From CAZUMW01 sp964621615 (GTDB taxonomy: Bacteria; Desulfobacterota; WTBG01; CAIYCZ01; CAIRTM01), in assembly GCA_964621615.1 (NCBI GenBank), contig CAZUMW010000020.1, positions 1-64,000 on the forward strand: a stretch of 64,000 nt of DNA. Reading direction: 5' to 3'. Below, piece by piece: positions 8,304 to 16,890 of the stretch (the first letter of the stretch is position 1; each line of letters opens with the position of its first letter). Below the pieces are notes generated by a model. It was not told where the DNA came from. It saw nothing but the letters and a program-made list of their open reading frames with translations, and did no database searches. The translations under genes and the position numbers were made by a program.

Positions 8304-8379
8304 CGTGTACGTGAACGAGTACGTGTACGTGAACGAGTACGTGAATGAGTACGTGAATGAGTACGTGTACGTGAACGGA
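8304..8379. repeat. Tandem repeat of GTACGTGAACGA / GTACGT units
   Basis: Six to seven imperfect units of GTACGTGAACGA or GTACGTGAATGA are interleaved with 6-nt GTACGT units. It is a variable-number-type tandem array inside repeat X; a single unit of the same sequence follows the other repeat X copy at about 9922-9936. Confidence 0.8.
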
Positions 8380-8558
8380 CAAAAGATTGAACCGCCCAGC
8401 TTGCTCTGAGCGCAGCCCCGACTGCGTCGGAACAAGCGGGGGGTCAGATTATTATTTTTCCGGATTATTGCATGCTTCAGCATGGCCCGTCGTTGACTTA
8501 GCAGGGTATTTGTGATACCTGTCAGAACATAGACAGCACTCACATCACGGAGGGAATT

Positions 8559-8780
8559 ATGCTTTCAATAAAAGGTATTTATGATGGAAAAAAAATTATT
8601 CCGCTAGAAAAATTGGATGTCGATAAACAATACAAAGTTGTCATTACTTTTATTGAAGCACTTGACGACGATGAAGACATTAGAGATTTTTCGGAACAGA
8701 CTGACGGAGTATCTTTCTGGCATGACTGCCGGGAGGACATCTATCAGGACTATCTTCCCGGAAACCGCAACAAGCAATGA
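8559..8780 (+). CDS. Antitoxin of a MazF-type module
   Basis: A 73-residue protein. The N-terminus MLSIKGIYDGKKIIPLEKLD resembles the short antitoxins of the AF2212/DUF104-like group, with a beta-rich DNA-binding N-terminus and an acidic C-terminal tail that would bind toxin (FSEQTDGVSFWHDCREDIYQ). A good Shine-Dalgarno (CGGAGGG) lies 8 nt before the ATG. The stop overlaps the toxin start by 4 nt (ATGA), the usual antitoxin-first layout. Its family is inferred from the N-terminal motif and position. Confidence 0.72.
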   Translation: MLSIKGIYDGKKIIPLEKLDVDKQYKVVITFIEALDDDEDIRDFSEQTDGVSFWHDCREDIYQDYLPGNRNKQ

Positions 8781-9103
8781 AAACAGGAACTATTATCCTC
8801 CTGCCTTTTCCCTTTGCCGAACTTAACGCTGTCAAAGTTCGTCCGGCTGTCGTTATCGGCATGACCGCAGATAAATATCGGGATGTCATAGTATCCGCTA
8901 TCAGCTCAGTGGTTCCTGACCATATCGGAAAAAATGATATTATAATTACACCCGGGGTGCAAAACGGTTTGCGGGTAAAATCTGTAATAAAAGTCGATAG
9001 AATTGTTACGGTAAAAAGGGACAGAATTATAGCCACCCTGGGCAGAATTTCTCCCAGCCTGCTTAAAAATTTTAAACAGAAGTTTAAAAACCTCATTGAT
9101 TGA
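8777..9103 (+). CDS. MazF/PemK-like mRNA interferase toxin
   Basis: 108 residues with the PemK/MazF SH3-like barrel pattern: GTIILLPFPFAELNAVKVRPAVVIG (start of barrel, RPAVV strand), DIIITPG, and KVDRIVTVKRDRII leading to the C-terminal helix. These toxins cleave mRNA ribosome-independently until bound by the cognate antitoxin encoded just upstream. Translational coupling by the 4-nt overlap keeps antitoxin in excess. The catalytic Arg lies in the RPAVV strand; no truncation is seen. Confidence 0.88.
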   Translation: MKTGTIILLPFPFAELNAVKVRPAVVIGMTADKYRDVIVSAISSVVPDHIGKNDIIITPGVQNGLRVKSVIKVDRIVTVKRDRIIATLGRISPSLLKNFKQKFKNLID

Positions 9104-9314
9104 TTAAAATAGAAAACTAAGGGAAGAGATCTTCTGCTGAGTTGTTGTTTCGGTCGAGAAAAACTCGTAGAATCGTAGAAAGATACTTTTTTTTGCCGGA
9201 TGGAATGGCAAAGAAAACGGTTCCGGCCTCCGGCGGGCGAACAAAAAATGGAAACATAAACCCTGTTAAGTTTCAGGACTCAGTATATAGTTACCGGGAG
9301 CGCCGTGTGCACTA

Positions 9315-9465
9315 AAGGGTCTGGATTACCCGGACACAGCCACCGGAGCCGGGCAATGACAATACGGTCAACAGTTCAGCACAAACCGTCATCACCCGGT
9401 TTATCCGGGTGATCCAGAATTTTTTTAACGATGGAAAAACACCACGCAGTCGGGGCTCACGTCGT
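9315..9465. repeat. Dispersed intergenic repeat C, copy 1
   Basis: It contains CTGGATTACCCGGAC, GGGCAATGACAA, GTCAACAGTTCAGCACAAAC, CACCCGGTTTATCCGGGTGA (a perfect hairpin) and CACGCAGTCGGGGC. The same order occurs at 39861-40230 and in part at 43420-43545. It is non-coding. Confidence 0.8.
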
Positions 9466-9584
9466 TCGCTCAAGGCGCAAACCTTCGACAGGCTCAGGGT
9501 ATTGTTGTGTCAAGATTCATATTGCCGGCCTGCGCCGCCGGAGGCGGGGGTGGTGATGCGATTTCTCAGCCGCTGGCACTCCAT

Positions 9585-9960
9585 CGAAATGACAGTGTGG
9601 AGTCGGCACAGCCGAGCGTGAACCGAAAGCAACAGTTCCCCGTTTTGGCAAAGGATATACAAAATCTCCCCTAACCCCTCTTTGCAAAAGAGGGGAACTA
9701 AAATGACTCCTCACTTTTGTTCAAAGGGAGGCCGGGAGGGCTTTTCCGGGTATGTGAACGGGTACGGAAGGGCGGCTGTTTTATTCCGGCTCCTGACTTC
9801 TGTTTCGCCGGCAAGGGATGACGGGAGGGATTTTTGAATCGTGTACGTATACCGAAAACAACAGTTCCGAAAACAACAGTTCCCCACTTTCGCAAAGGGG
9901 GGTCAGGGGGGATTTTTGAATCGTGTACGTGAACGGAAAAAAGATTGAACCGCCCAACAC
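9585..9960. repeat. Repeat X copies 2 and 3
   Basis: Copy 2 (9585-9680) carries GTCGGCACAGCCGAGCGTGA and CAACAGTTCCCCGTTTTGGC. Copy 3 (9841-9960) carries a partly duplicated AACAACAGTTCC, the GGGGGGTCAGGGGGGATTTT block, one GTACGTGAACG unit and AGATTGAACCGCCCA. Between them (about 9700-9760) is a related AAGGGAGGCCGGGAGGG block. From 9960 to about 10440 I see only non-coding, increasingly AT-rich DNA. Confidence 0.7.
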
Positions 9961-10447
9961 CTGCCCGCAGGGTGCCGGGCAGTGACGGCTTTGCCCCGGT
10001 TTGTTTTGCCATAGATCCCAAAAACACCCGCCCCCCCTTGACACCATGTTTTTTTGATTTTACCTGTCACTATAACCAGCGGAACAGGGCTGTTCACGCA
10101 TTGATACTGCCGTATGTGCAGAAATTAATCATGCAGGCTTAATATGAGTGGATATGAATGTTAGCTTTGCTTTTTCAGGGAAACAAAGGCACACTTATTT
10201 ACCCGGAACCCCGTCACATTTTTTTTGAAACTTTCTTCCACAGGAATTGTTTAATCCAGTAACGGTTTCCGAATAATAATATATATCTTGTTATCAATGA
10301 TGCCGATTATATAATAAATTATATAAATCCTGTCATAAGACCCCCCGAAAAGCGCGAAAAAATGCATATATGATTTAATTTAAATTTGTTTGAGTGCAAC
10401 AGGCTTTAGCTATCGGGACAAAATTATTAATAAAATAAAAAAAATGC

Positions 10448-10477
10448 TTGACAAATCGGCGGACTATCCGATATGTG
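10448..10477 (+). promoter_or_regulatory. Probable promoter of the S-layer-like gene
   Basis: TTGACA (10448-10453) is a perfect -35; TATGTG at 10472-10477 is an acceptable -10 at 18-nt spacing. It would give a leader of about 260 nt before the ATG at 10747, long for a bacterial gene. The leader holds a consensus Shine-Dalgarno without a start codon (10614-10622). Confidence 0.45.
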
Positions 10478-10613
10478 TTAAGAAATTTATCAAGCCAGTG
10501 GTGTTTCCTGCGGATGTAGGTGTATCTACGTGCTGAGTGGATGCTGATCGGTAACTGATGCGTTTATATATATACATAAATAAGGGCTGAGAAAGAAAAA
10601 ATTAAAAACAGGG

Positions 10614-10622
10614 GGAGGTGAT
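10614..10622 (+). promoter_or_regulatory. Orphan consensus Shine-Dalgarno in long leader
   Basis: GGAGGTGAT is fully complementary to the usual 16S rRNA 3' end, but no start codon follows at normal distance. The next ATG (10652) is 29 nt away and opens a 23-codon ORF. It may be a ribosome-binding mRNA stabiliser or serve a leader peptide. Confidence 0.4.
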
Positions 10623-10746
10623 TACAGGCAAAGACGAACACACACACTCACATGCAGTATTCACACGCAGTTGATCAGAAGCAGTACACAGCAGTAATTG
10701 ATGATGTATTCACAAGAAAATGATCACTTTTTGAAAGGAGTGACGA

Positions 10747-13700
10747 ATGACAAAGAAAATGTTAACTATTTTTATGAGCCTCCTGCTTGCCTTCACGTTC
10801 GCAGGCAGCGCGTTCGGCGCCGAGGCCACCACGGTCTATATCGAGCTGCAGAAGACCTCAGCGAAGGCCTTCGGCACGGTACAGGGCCGGGTTCTGCTGC
10901 TGGACGCAAACGGTGAGCTGGCGACCACGTATAACGGATCGCCCATTGCCGACTCGACGCTGACCCTTGAGTCAACCGTCTACGGTGACGACATACAGTT
11001 CAGCACCAGCGAGGTGACGGATTCAAGCCTTACCTGGGAAACCGCCGCCGATTCAGTTGATGTCAACCTGAATGCCGCCTATCAGGAATTCGCCGTCCGG
11101 TATCAGGATGCGGGAACGCCGATCTCAAGCACCGGCACCGACACCATCAAGGTGACCCTGACCAAGGGCCAGGAAAGCATTTCAAACACGGCCAGCATCA
11201 CCGTGAGCGGTCCCGAGGCCAACTGCTACGTGGTCAGGACCGGCCAGCTTCCCGACACCTATGATGTGCTCGATGAGCTGCCAGGCAGGCTGCAGAACAA
11301 CAGCGGTGAGGTTCGCGCCGGACAGAACATCACGGTGCACGTGTTTGCCGCGTACACGCCGGACAGCGGCACCACCTATTACTACACCGACAATGTGCCC
11401 ACGGGCGCAACCATGGCACTGCTGAGCGGTATGTATATCAACACCGGTGCGACGGTTCAAGGTGCCCCAGTAAGCGCCTTTCTCGGTGCAATGCCGCATC
11501 TGCTTCTGGCTAATTTCGGTGTTGCGGTTGTGCTGTCCAACTCGCCGGTAATGCTTACCGACGGCTATACCTCGACAACGGTCAGCATCACCGACCTGAA
11601 GATTCCGGATATTATCAGGGTATTGGGGACATCCGGTGATACCGCGTCCGAGATCTCATCAAATATTCTACAAGGCATCTCCGTGTATTTCGACGTGTTC
11701 CCGATGACCACCCGCTGGATCGGTGACGAGTCCGGGGATATCACCTCCGATGACTATGTCAACGCTACCTATACCCGGCTTCTGGGATACGGCGACAATG
11801 ACTACGACACTGTCGGTACCCTCATGCCAGGAGAGATCAGCGGTATGACCATTGTCGGCCTGCCGATCAATATGGTTGATACAGACGGAACCCAGAAGGA
11901 AGCAGGTTTTAACACCACCTCCAGCGGGGTTTCAGCCGGAACGGGTAATGTCCACCCGCTCGATGTATACTACATGCTCGAGGACTGGACGCAGAAGCCC
12001 TCATCGTTCAAGGTGCCCGGCAAGGCAAACTCAACCTATATTTACGGTGCCATCACGGGCTTTGACTCCTACGGCAACCCGGCAGCGTTTCAAGAAGACG
12101 AGAATGTCAGCTTCAAGCTCGCCGACTCCAGCAACACCAGCGGCTATGACTGGTACCATGCTGCAGCGGTCACGCTGACCGGTTCCACCGACAAAAGCCT
12201 CTGGGCGACTGCAGTATCACAGACCTGGAGCTCAAGCACGCCCCAGGAAACCGAATACTACATAACCTGTACAGCTGATTACCAGGCGCTCGTTCCGTTC
12301 ATGATCACGGCTACCAGCGCTTCCACCACCTCACCCGCTGCATCGATCGACGATATGTACATTGCCGATGCCCGGTATCTGTCAAGCGGCAGCTGGACAA
12401 GCCTGAGCAGCTCGCTGTATGATGATCTTAATACGGCCAGCGAAGGTGTTGATTTTGTCGCTCAGGACTACATCGGTGCAATAACAATCAATACCTCAAG
12501 TCACCCGGATACGGGCCTTGGCGGTAAGGAAGCCGGTGAAGATACTGAAATCCAGGTAGAGGGAAGCTCAAGCGAGCGGTCCTTTACCGCACGCGGTATC
12601 GCCCGCAAGGGTGCTGCCATGGGTATCAATGTCAAGGATACCACATCAGCACTGTCTACTGTCAGCATCCCCAATGACAGCGGCAATACCGCCAAGCAGG
12701 ATGTGGCAGTATTCAGCCAGCTCAAAACAAGCGGCACGGATCTCGAAGAGAAGTGCTTCCTTATCTTCGAGGGTGATGATTCAGACACGCTGTTCATTTC
12801 GCCGGTGACGGTATCCAGTGACATGACGCCGGTCGACCCGAGCGACACCACAGCGGTAACCCTGATTTCACCGTTTGCATCAAGCGTGAAAACCTACATT
12901 GACGAGGAAGGCGATCACAACACCATTTCGCTGACGCAGCTTATCCAGATCAACGATGCCTACGGCAACGTGTACTCAACTCTGGAAGATTCCGATGTGG
13001 AAGGTGCCGCCTATATCGTATCAGACAACGGCGAAGCCACCAGCAGCACATTCAGCGGATCGTCTGTTGAATTCAACAGCGCTGCGCTGGAAATGGAGTT
13101 CGACCTTGATACCATTACCGCTGCACAGGACACCGCCAGTATCCAGCTTTCCGGAAAATACGGAACAGCGAGCGGCGCTTTCACGCTGTATCTGAAAGCG
13201 ATGAAAGACCCCAAACTGGAAGCAGTATATATTCCGGTTGCAGACATCACCAACACCCCGGTCAAGCTGTCCCTCATTGACCAGGACGGCAAGGGTATCG
13301 CACCGGTAACCGGTACGAGCGCAGTCGGTTCTGTTGAGGTCGATATTGAAACCGACAACGGAACCACCGGTTTCTCAACTACCGAAACCCTGACAACCGA
13401 TACCTCCGGCGATGCAACCGGTGACAGCAAGGTCGTCAACGCGCGCCTTACCGCAGGCAAGTCAAAGATGACCATCACTGCTGACACCGACTACGGCGAA
13501 ACCGCGCTGGTGCTGACCTATCAGCCGGACTTCGAGAAACCGACCGTTGGTACGCCGACCGCCATCAACTGCGGTTTCACCATCCCGATCAGCGACAATA
13601 TCGCTGTCGACTCCGCATCAACCCAGGTAACGGTCAAGAACGCTGCCGGTGACGACATCACCAGCACCCTGACCTTTGCCTACAGCGACAACGATACCGC

Positions 13701-14439
13701 CAAGACGGGCACGGTAACCGTGACCGGCGTTTCCACCGGTTCCTACAACGTGACCATCACCGCCTATGATGACTATGGTAATGCCTCCGACGCGGTTACC
13801 AAGATCGTTACGGTGACATCATGTGAAGTTGCCTGCGACAGCGTGGATCCGACCTTCGCGACCGCCGGCGACAATGGAACTGAGGTTACCATCACCGGTT
13901 CCAACACCAGCTTTGTCGACGGTACGACCACCGTATCGTTCGCCTGCAGCGATGTGACGGTAGTGTCAACCACCGTTAACTCCGCTACAGAAGTTGTGGC
14001 AACCATCAATGTTGCTGCTGATGCAACCGGCGGCGACTGCGATGTAACCGTCGCAACCGGTGACGAGTCCATCACCTGCGCCTTTGAAATAATCGGTGCC
14101 GGTGAAGAGGAAGAAGAAGAGGAAGAAGAAGAGGAAGAAGAAGAGGAAGAAGAAGAGGAAGAAGAATGCACATTCTCCTCGATTACCCCGACCAGCAAAC
14201 GCTCTGGTCTGCTTCTGCCTCGCTTTGCCCTGTTCCGGATCGCTTACAGTGGTGACAACTGCACCGTCACCGCTCAGACCGAGGTTGATTTCGGTACGAC
14301 CGATATCACGCCGCTGGCAGTTATTCCGGCCGGCAGCCGTATCCTCGTGCCTGCACTGGTCAAACCGCGTGCGACCGAAGGTACCTTTGATGTCACCGTT
14401 GGTGGCCAGGATACCGGTCTCACCGTCACGATCCAGTAG
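10747..14439 (+). CDS. Large secreted S-layer-like protein with poly-Glu linker
   Basis: 1230 residues with a clear signal peptide (cleavage near AFG-AEA, about residue 25). The mature part is Thr/Ser/Gly/Asp-rich, beta-type, with few Lys and Cys residues, as in S-layer and surface proteins. Ig-like segments are visible near residues 920-1020 (PDFEKPTVGTP..., ATTIVTVTS-like end) and an IPT/TIG-like one at about 1025-1118 (DPTFATAGDNGTEVTITGSN). A run of 21 Glu (residues 1120-1140) then leads into a final Cys-containing beta domain of about 90 residues. A strong AAAGGAG Shine-Dalgarno, uniform codon use, solitary transcription unit and a strong terminator suggest an abundant product. No SLH domain or sorting signal is evident. 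S-layer identity is inferred from composition and architecture, not homology. Confidence 0.72.
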   Translation: MTKKMLTIFMSLLLAFTFAGSAFGAEATTVYIELQKTSAKAFGTVQGRVLLLDANGELATTYNGSPIADSTLTLESTVYGDDIQFSTSEVTDSSLTWETAADSVDVNLNAAYQEFAVRYQDAGTPISSTGTDTIKVTLTKGQESISNTASITVSGPEANCYVVRTGQLPDTYDVLDELPGRLQNNSGEVRAGQNITVHVFAAYTPDSGTTYYYTDNVPTGATMALLSGMYINTGATVQGAPVSAFLGAMPHLLLANFGVAVVLSNSPVMLTDGYTSTTVSITDLKIPDIIRVLGTSGDTASEISSNILQGISVYFDVFPMTTRWIGDESGDITSDDYVNATYTRLLGYGDNDYDTVGTLMPGEISGMTIVGLPINMVDTDGTQKEAGFNTTSSGVSAGTGNVHPLDVYYMLEDWTQKPSSFKVPGKANSTYIYGAITGFDSYGNPAAFQEDENVSFKLADSSNTSGYDWYHAAAVTLTGSTDKSLWATAVSQTWSSSTPQETEYYITCTADYQALVPFMITATSASTTSPAASIDDMYIADARYLSSGSWTSLSSSLYDDLNTASEGVDFVAQDYIGAITINTSSHPDTGLGGKEAGEDTEIQVEGSSSERSFTARGIARKGAAMGINVKDTTSALSTVSIPNDSGNTAKQDVAVFSQLKTSGTDLEEKCFLIFEGDDSDTLFISPVTVSSDMTPVDPSDTTAVTLISPFASSVKTYIDEEGDHNTISLTQLIQINDAYGNVYSTLEDSDVEGAAYIVSDNGEATSSTFSGSSVEFNSAALEMEFDLDTITAAQDTASIQLSGKYGTASGAFTLYLKAMKDPKLEAVYIPVADITNTPVKLSLIDQDGKGIAPVTGTSAVGSVEVDIETDNGTTGFSTTETLTTDTSGDATGDSKVVNARLTAGKSKMTITADTDYGETALVLTYQPDFEKPTVGTPTAINCGFTIPISDNIAVDSASTQVTVKNAAGDDITSTLTFAYSDNDTAKTGTVTVTGVSTGSYNVTITAYDDYGNASDAVTKIVTVTSCEVACDSVDPTFATAGDNGTEVTITGSNTSFVDGTTTVSFACSDVTVVSTTVNSATEVVATINVAADATGGDCDVTVATGDESITCAFEIIGAGEEEEEEEEEEEEEEEEEEEEECTFSSITPTSKRSGLLLPRFALFRIAYSGDNCTVTAQTEVDFGTTDITPLAVIPAGSRILVPALVKPRATEGTFDVTVGGQDTGLTVTIQ
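14104..14166 (+). repeat. In-frame 12-nt tandem repeat coding poly-Glu
   Basis: Just over five copies of GAAGAGGAAGAA encode 21 consecutive Glu residues between two Cys-containing domains of the S-layer-like protein. The 12-nt period is a multiple of 3, so copy-number changes keep the frame. Confidence 0.9.
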
Positions 14440-14466
14440 CGCGATCTGACGCTTCATAGAAGCCGA

Positions 14467-14505
14467 AAAACCCGGGGAGTCTCAGCATTCCCCGGGTTTT
14501 TTTTA
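14467..14505 (+). terminator. Rho-independent terminator
   Basis: AACCCGGGGA pairs with TCCCCGGGTT around an 11-13-nt loop and is followed by eight T. It lies 30 nt after the stop of the S-layer-like gene. Confidence 0.9.
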
Positions 14506-14514
14506 TAAAAAAGC

Positions 14515-14956
14515 CTGTAGGGTGGACACGGATGTGTCCACCGAATATGAAGAGTTGGAATTGTTGCAACTGCGGCGGACACGCTTAGCTTAGTCCGCCC
14601 TACGGGGGTAGGTGATGGAATTTGCGTAGGGTGGACACGGATGTGTCCACCGAATACGGAGCATTAAGGGTGGTGAAATTGCGGCGGACACGCTTTGCTT
14701 AGTCCGCCCTACGGGGGGGGTAGATGTTGTAATTTGGCAGGGTGGACACATGGATTGTCCACCAAATACGGAGCATTAAGGGTGGTGAAATTTCGGCGGA
14801 CATGCTTCGCTTAGTCCGCCCTACGGTATGAGATTGCGGGATTTGCATGGTAGGGTGGACACGGATGTGTCCACCGAATATGAAGAGTAGGAATTGTTGG
14901 AATTGCGGCGGTAGATGATGAAATTTGCGTAGGGTGGACACGAATGTGTCCACCGA
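14515..14956. repeat. REP-like hairpin array 1 (types A and B)
   Basis: Two hairpins alternate. Type A is GGTGGACAC-GGAT-GTGTCCACC, first at 14521-14542. Type B is GGCGGAC...GTCCGCC with an ACGCTT(T/A)GCTTA centre, first at 14574-14599, usually followed by CTACGG. Five A and three B units sit about 50 nt apart (A-to-A about 106-114 nt). One A at 14741 is altered (ACATGGATTGT). No coding is visible. Confidence 0.9.
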
Positions 14957-15074
14957 TACAGCGTTATAGATCATTTGTATTATGTGTATTGAAACAGTGA
15001 TACCGCTTTTCTATAATGGGTAGCATACGGCTAAAGATGAAAAACAGTTCCCGGTACAGGGGTGGAGTCCTGTT

Positions 15075-15479
15075 GTGTCTCAGCAAAAACGTTCCCATGA
15101 CTGGCTTTCACAGGCACAAAATGACATCAAGTGGGGTGAAAGTTCATTCAGTCAGGGGTTTTATGCGCAAACATGCTTCATATCCCAGCAGGCAGCCGAA
15201 AAAGCCTTGAAGGCGTATGCCTATCTGTTGGGATATGATTTGGTGAAAAGCCGTTCAGTCCGGCTTATTGCACAGAAATTGAACATCAATGATGAAATTG
15301 AAGAGGCTGCAAAAGTTCTTGATCAATACTATATAACAGCCCGGTATCCTGACAGCCTGCCGTATGGTGCGCCGTTTGAATCATTTACGAAACGTCAGGC
15401 AGAAGAAGCGCTCAGCTTTGCAAAACGTATTGTCGGTTTCAGCGAAGATGCATTCAGTAAAACCGCTGCTAAAGAATGA
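15075..15479 (+). CDS. HEPN-domain toxin-like protein
   Basis: 134 residues from a GTG start, with the HEPN fold pattern HDWLSQAQNDIKWGESSF and FISQQAAEKALKAYAYLLGYD. HEPN proteins paired with MNT nucleotidyltransferases form toxin-antitoxin systems in which HEPN is an RNase and MNT an AMP-transferring antitoxin. The RX4-6H catalytic motif of active members is not found: where GHS would be expected the sequence reads KSRSV, and the only His is at the N-terminus. It may therefore be a degenerate or differently acting member. The downstream MNT gene overlaps its end. Confidence 0.8.
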   Translation: MSQQKRSHDWLSQAQNDIKWGESSFSQGFYAQTCFISQQAAEKALKAYAYLLGYDLVKSRSVRLIAQKLNINDEIEEAAKVLDQYYITARYPDSLPYGAPFESFTKRQAEEALSFAKRIVGFSEDAFSKTAAKE

Positions 15480-15825
15480 TGACGTACTGATTTATGATGA
15501 TTCAGCAGACCCTCTGTGCGGACGCACAAGGGAGGAGCTTCTGGATGCTGTTTCCCACATCCTGGCCGGCAGAGTTGAGGAAGCCTATGTGTTCGGCAGC
15601 TTTACCTCAGATGATTTTTCAAAAGACAGCGATATCGATCTGATAATCGTTACGGAAACACACCGTGAATTCCATAAGCGGCACAAAGATTTTCCCGAAC
15701 TGTATAACCTTATCCCCCGCCTCGATCTTCTTATCTATACACCGGAGGAGTTTGACCGGCTGAAAAAAACAGGCTCCTGCGGATTCTGGAAATCCGTTTT
15801 TGAGACAGCAAGGAAAATAGTATAG
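15448..15825 (+). CDS. MNT-type nucleotidyltransferase antitoxin
   Basis: 125 residues from the ATG at 15448, overlapping the HEPN gene by 32 nt; a longer frame from 15364 is open but would add residues lying inside the HEPN gene. The Pol-beta-type active site is complete: G-S, ten residues, D-I-D (FGSFTSDDFSKDSDIDL), with a third acidic residue in PRLDLLIY. MNT proteins of such pairs adenylylate or otherwise neutralise the HEPN partner. A decayed copy of its 5' part lies at 16820-16887. Confidence 0.85.
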   Translation: MHSVKPLLKNDDVLIYDDSADPLCGRTREELLDAVSHILAGRVEEAYVFGSFTSDDFSKDSDIDLIIVTETHREFHKRHKDFPELYNLIPRLDLLIYTPEEFDRLKKTGSCGFWKSVFETARKIV

Positions 15826-15857
15826 TCGAATGAGAAGAGCAGGAATTGTTGCAATTT

Positions 15858-16090
15858 CGGCGGACACGCTTTGCTTAGTCCGCCCTACGGGGGTAGGTGA
15901 TGGAATTTGCGTAGGGTGGACACGGATGTGTCCACCGAATACGGAGCATTAAGGGTGGTGCAATTGCGGCGGACACGCTTTGCTTAGTCCGCTCTACGGG
16001 GGTAGGTGATGGAATTTGCGTAGGGTGGGACACGGATGTGTCCACCGATTGAGAAGAGCAATTGCGGCGCAGACATGCTGCGCTTAGTTG
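15858..16090. repeat. REP-like hairpin array 2
   Basis: It begins 33 nt after the MNT stop. B units are at 15859 and 15969, A units at 15915 and 16025 (the latter with an extra G), and a degenerate B (GGCGCAGACATGCTGCGCTTA) at 16064-16090. Confidence 0.88.
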
Positions 16091-16144
16091 CAGTCACAAA
16101 TCGTTTGTATGTGAAAGCAGAGCGGTGAAACTGCTGCGTCGTAA

Positions 16145-16498
16145 TTATAATTGAAAGACGATTTTCAGAGCGTGTTCTATTTCCTTTAATGAATCAGAAG
16201 AAATCCGACCACGCACACGTACCAGACGTTTTGTTCGGTCAATTGGCCGTGTTTGCAGGCAGTCTGCGATTGATTTTTTTTTCAGGCCGTTTCCGGCTTC
16301 AGAATTAATTGTAACATTTGTTTTGATCCGCGATTTTTTTTCGTTCCAGGCGGTGACAGGAACAACCTGAATGACCGGTATTCTTTCATTGTAGATATCG
16401 TTCGTAACCACTATACAGGGACGTATTTTCCCCGTTTCAGAACCCAGCGTCGGCTCCAGATTGATATCGATAACCATTCCCCGTGTTAACGTTGTCAT
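16145..16498 (-). CDS. MazF/PemK-like toxin, second module
   Basis: 117 residues with the MazF barrel pattern: LTRGMVIDINLEPTLGSETG, KIRPCIVVTNDIYN, VIQVVPVTAW, then SIADCLQTRPIDRTKRLVR and a C-terminal helix. It is closer to the classical MazF/PemK proteins (GSE-GKIRPCIVV) than the toxin at 8777-9103. I chose the ATG at 16498 because it makes the standard ATGA overlap with the antitoxin; a GTG at 16507 is possible. An mRNA interferase by family. Confidence 0.9.
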   Translation of the reverse strand: MTTLTRGMVIDINLEPTLGSETGKIRPCIVVTNDIYNERIPVIQVVPVTAWNEKKSRIKTNVTINSEAGNGLKKKSIADCLQTRPIDRTKRLVRVRGRISSDSLKEIEHALKIVFQL

Positions 16499-16728
16499 TC
16501 GGGCCACCCATCGATTGCACTTTCAGTAAGTTGGTGAATTTCTTTATCTTCTGTATACAATTCTGAATATAAATCCGCAGATTTTTTAAGCTGTTCTTTT
16601 TCGAGCTGTTTTCTGTAAAATTCGATAGCGGTTCTGAGCATTGAACTCTTGTCCTTAAAGCCGTACTCTTTAAAGTGGTTTAAAAAACGAAACTGTGATT
16701 CGTTTACGCTGAATTTTGCCTGTATCAT
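16495..16728 (-). CDS. Antitoxin of MazF-type module 2
   Basis: 77 residues from the ATG at 16728, preceded by a TTTGGAGG Shine-Dalgarno. A longer open frame exists upstream but has no such signal. The N-terminal part (MIQAKFSVNESQFRFLNHF, KDKSSMLRTAIEFYRKQLE) looks like a ribbon-helix-helix DNA-binding domain; the tail EIHQLTESAIDGWPE is acidic and would bind toxin. It is transcribed first, with 4-nt overlap to the toxin, from a near-consensus promoter. Confidence 0.82.
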   Translation of the reverse strand: MIQAKFSVNESQFRFLNHFKEYGFKDKSSMLRTAIEFYRKQLEKEQLKKSADLYSELYTEDKEIHQLTESAIDGWPE

Positions 16729-16773
16729 AGGGCCTCCAAAAAGGTGTAAAAATAAGACCGTAAACTGGTACTT

Positions 16774-16802
16774 ATTATAGGGGACAATACAAACAAAATC
16801 AA
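16774..16802 (-). promoter_or_regulatory. Promoter of MazF-type module 2
   Basis: On the minus strand, TTGATT (16802-16797) and TATAAT (16779-16774) are separated by 17 nt. That places initiation about 38 nt upstream of the antitoxin ATG. Confidence 0.75.
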
Positions 16803-16819
16803 GATTGTTTTTTTTGCAG

Positions 16820-16887
16820 GAAGAGCCGCTTGATGCTCTTGTGCGCATCCTGGCCGGCAGAGGTAAGGAAGCCGATGTGTTCGGCAT
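16820..16887 (+). pseudogene. MNT gene fragment cut off by a REP unit
   Basis: The plus strand reads EEPLDALVRILAGRGKEADVFGI, clearly related to the MNT gene segment EELLDAVSHILAGRVEEAYVFGS (DNA 15532-15599). Similarity stops at the G of the catalytic GS motif, where a type B hairpin starts (16891). Nothing of the gene remains beyond. Confidence 0.75.
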
Positions 16888-16890
16888 ACT

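Noticed and set aside
8199..8543. Minus-strand frame with YTYSFTYSFTY repeats
   Set aside because: Translation of the GTACGTGAACGA tandem repeat and repeat X; similar translations (KIPPDPPLRKWG) occur at 9698-10047 and are not genes.
14096..14449. Open frame with a run of Lys-Arg residues (plus strand)
   Set aside because: It is the out-of-frame reading of the poly-Glu tandem repeat of the S-layer-like gene.
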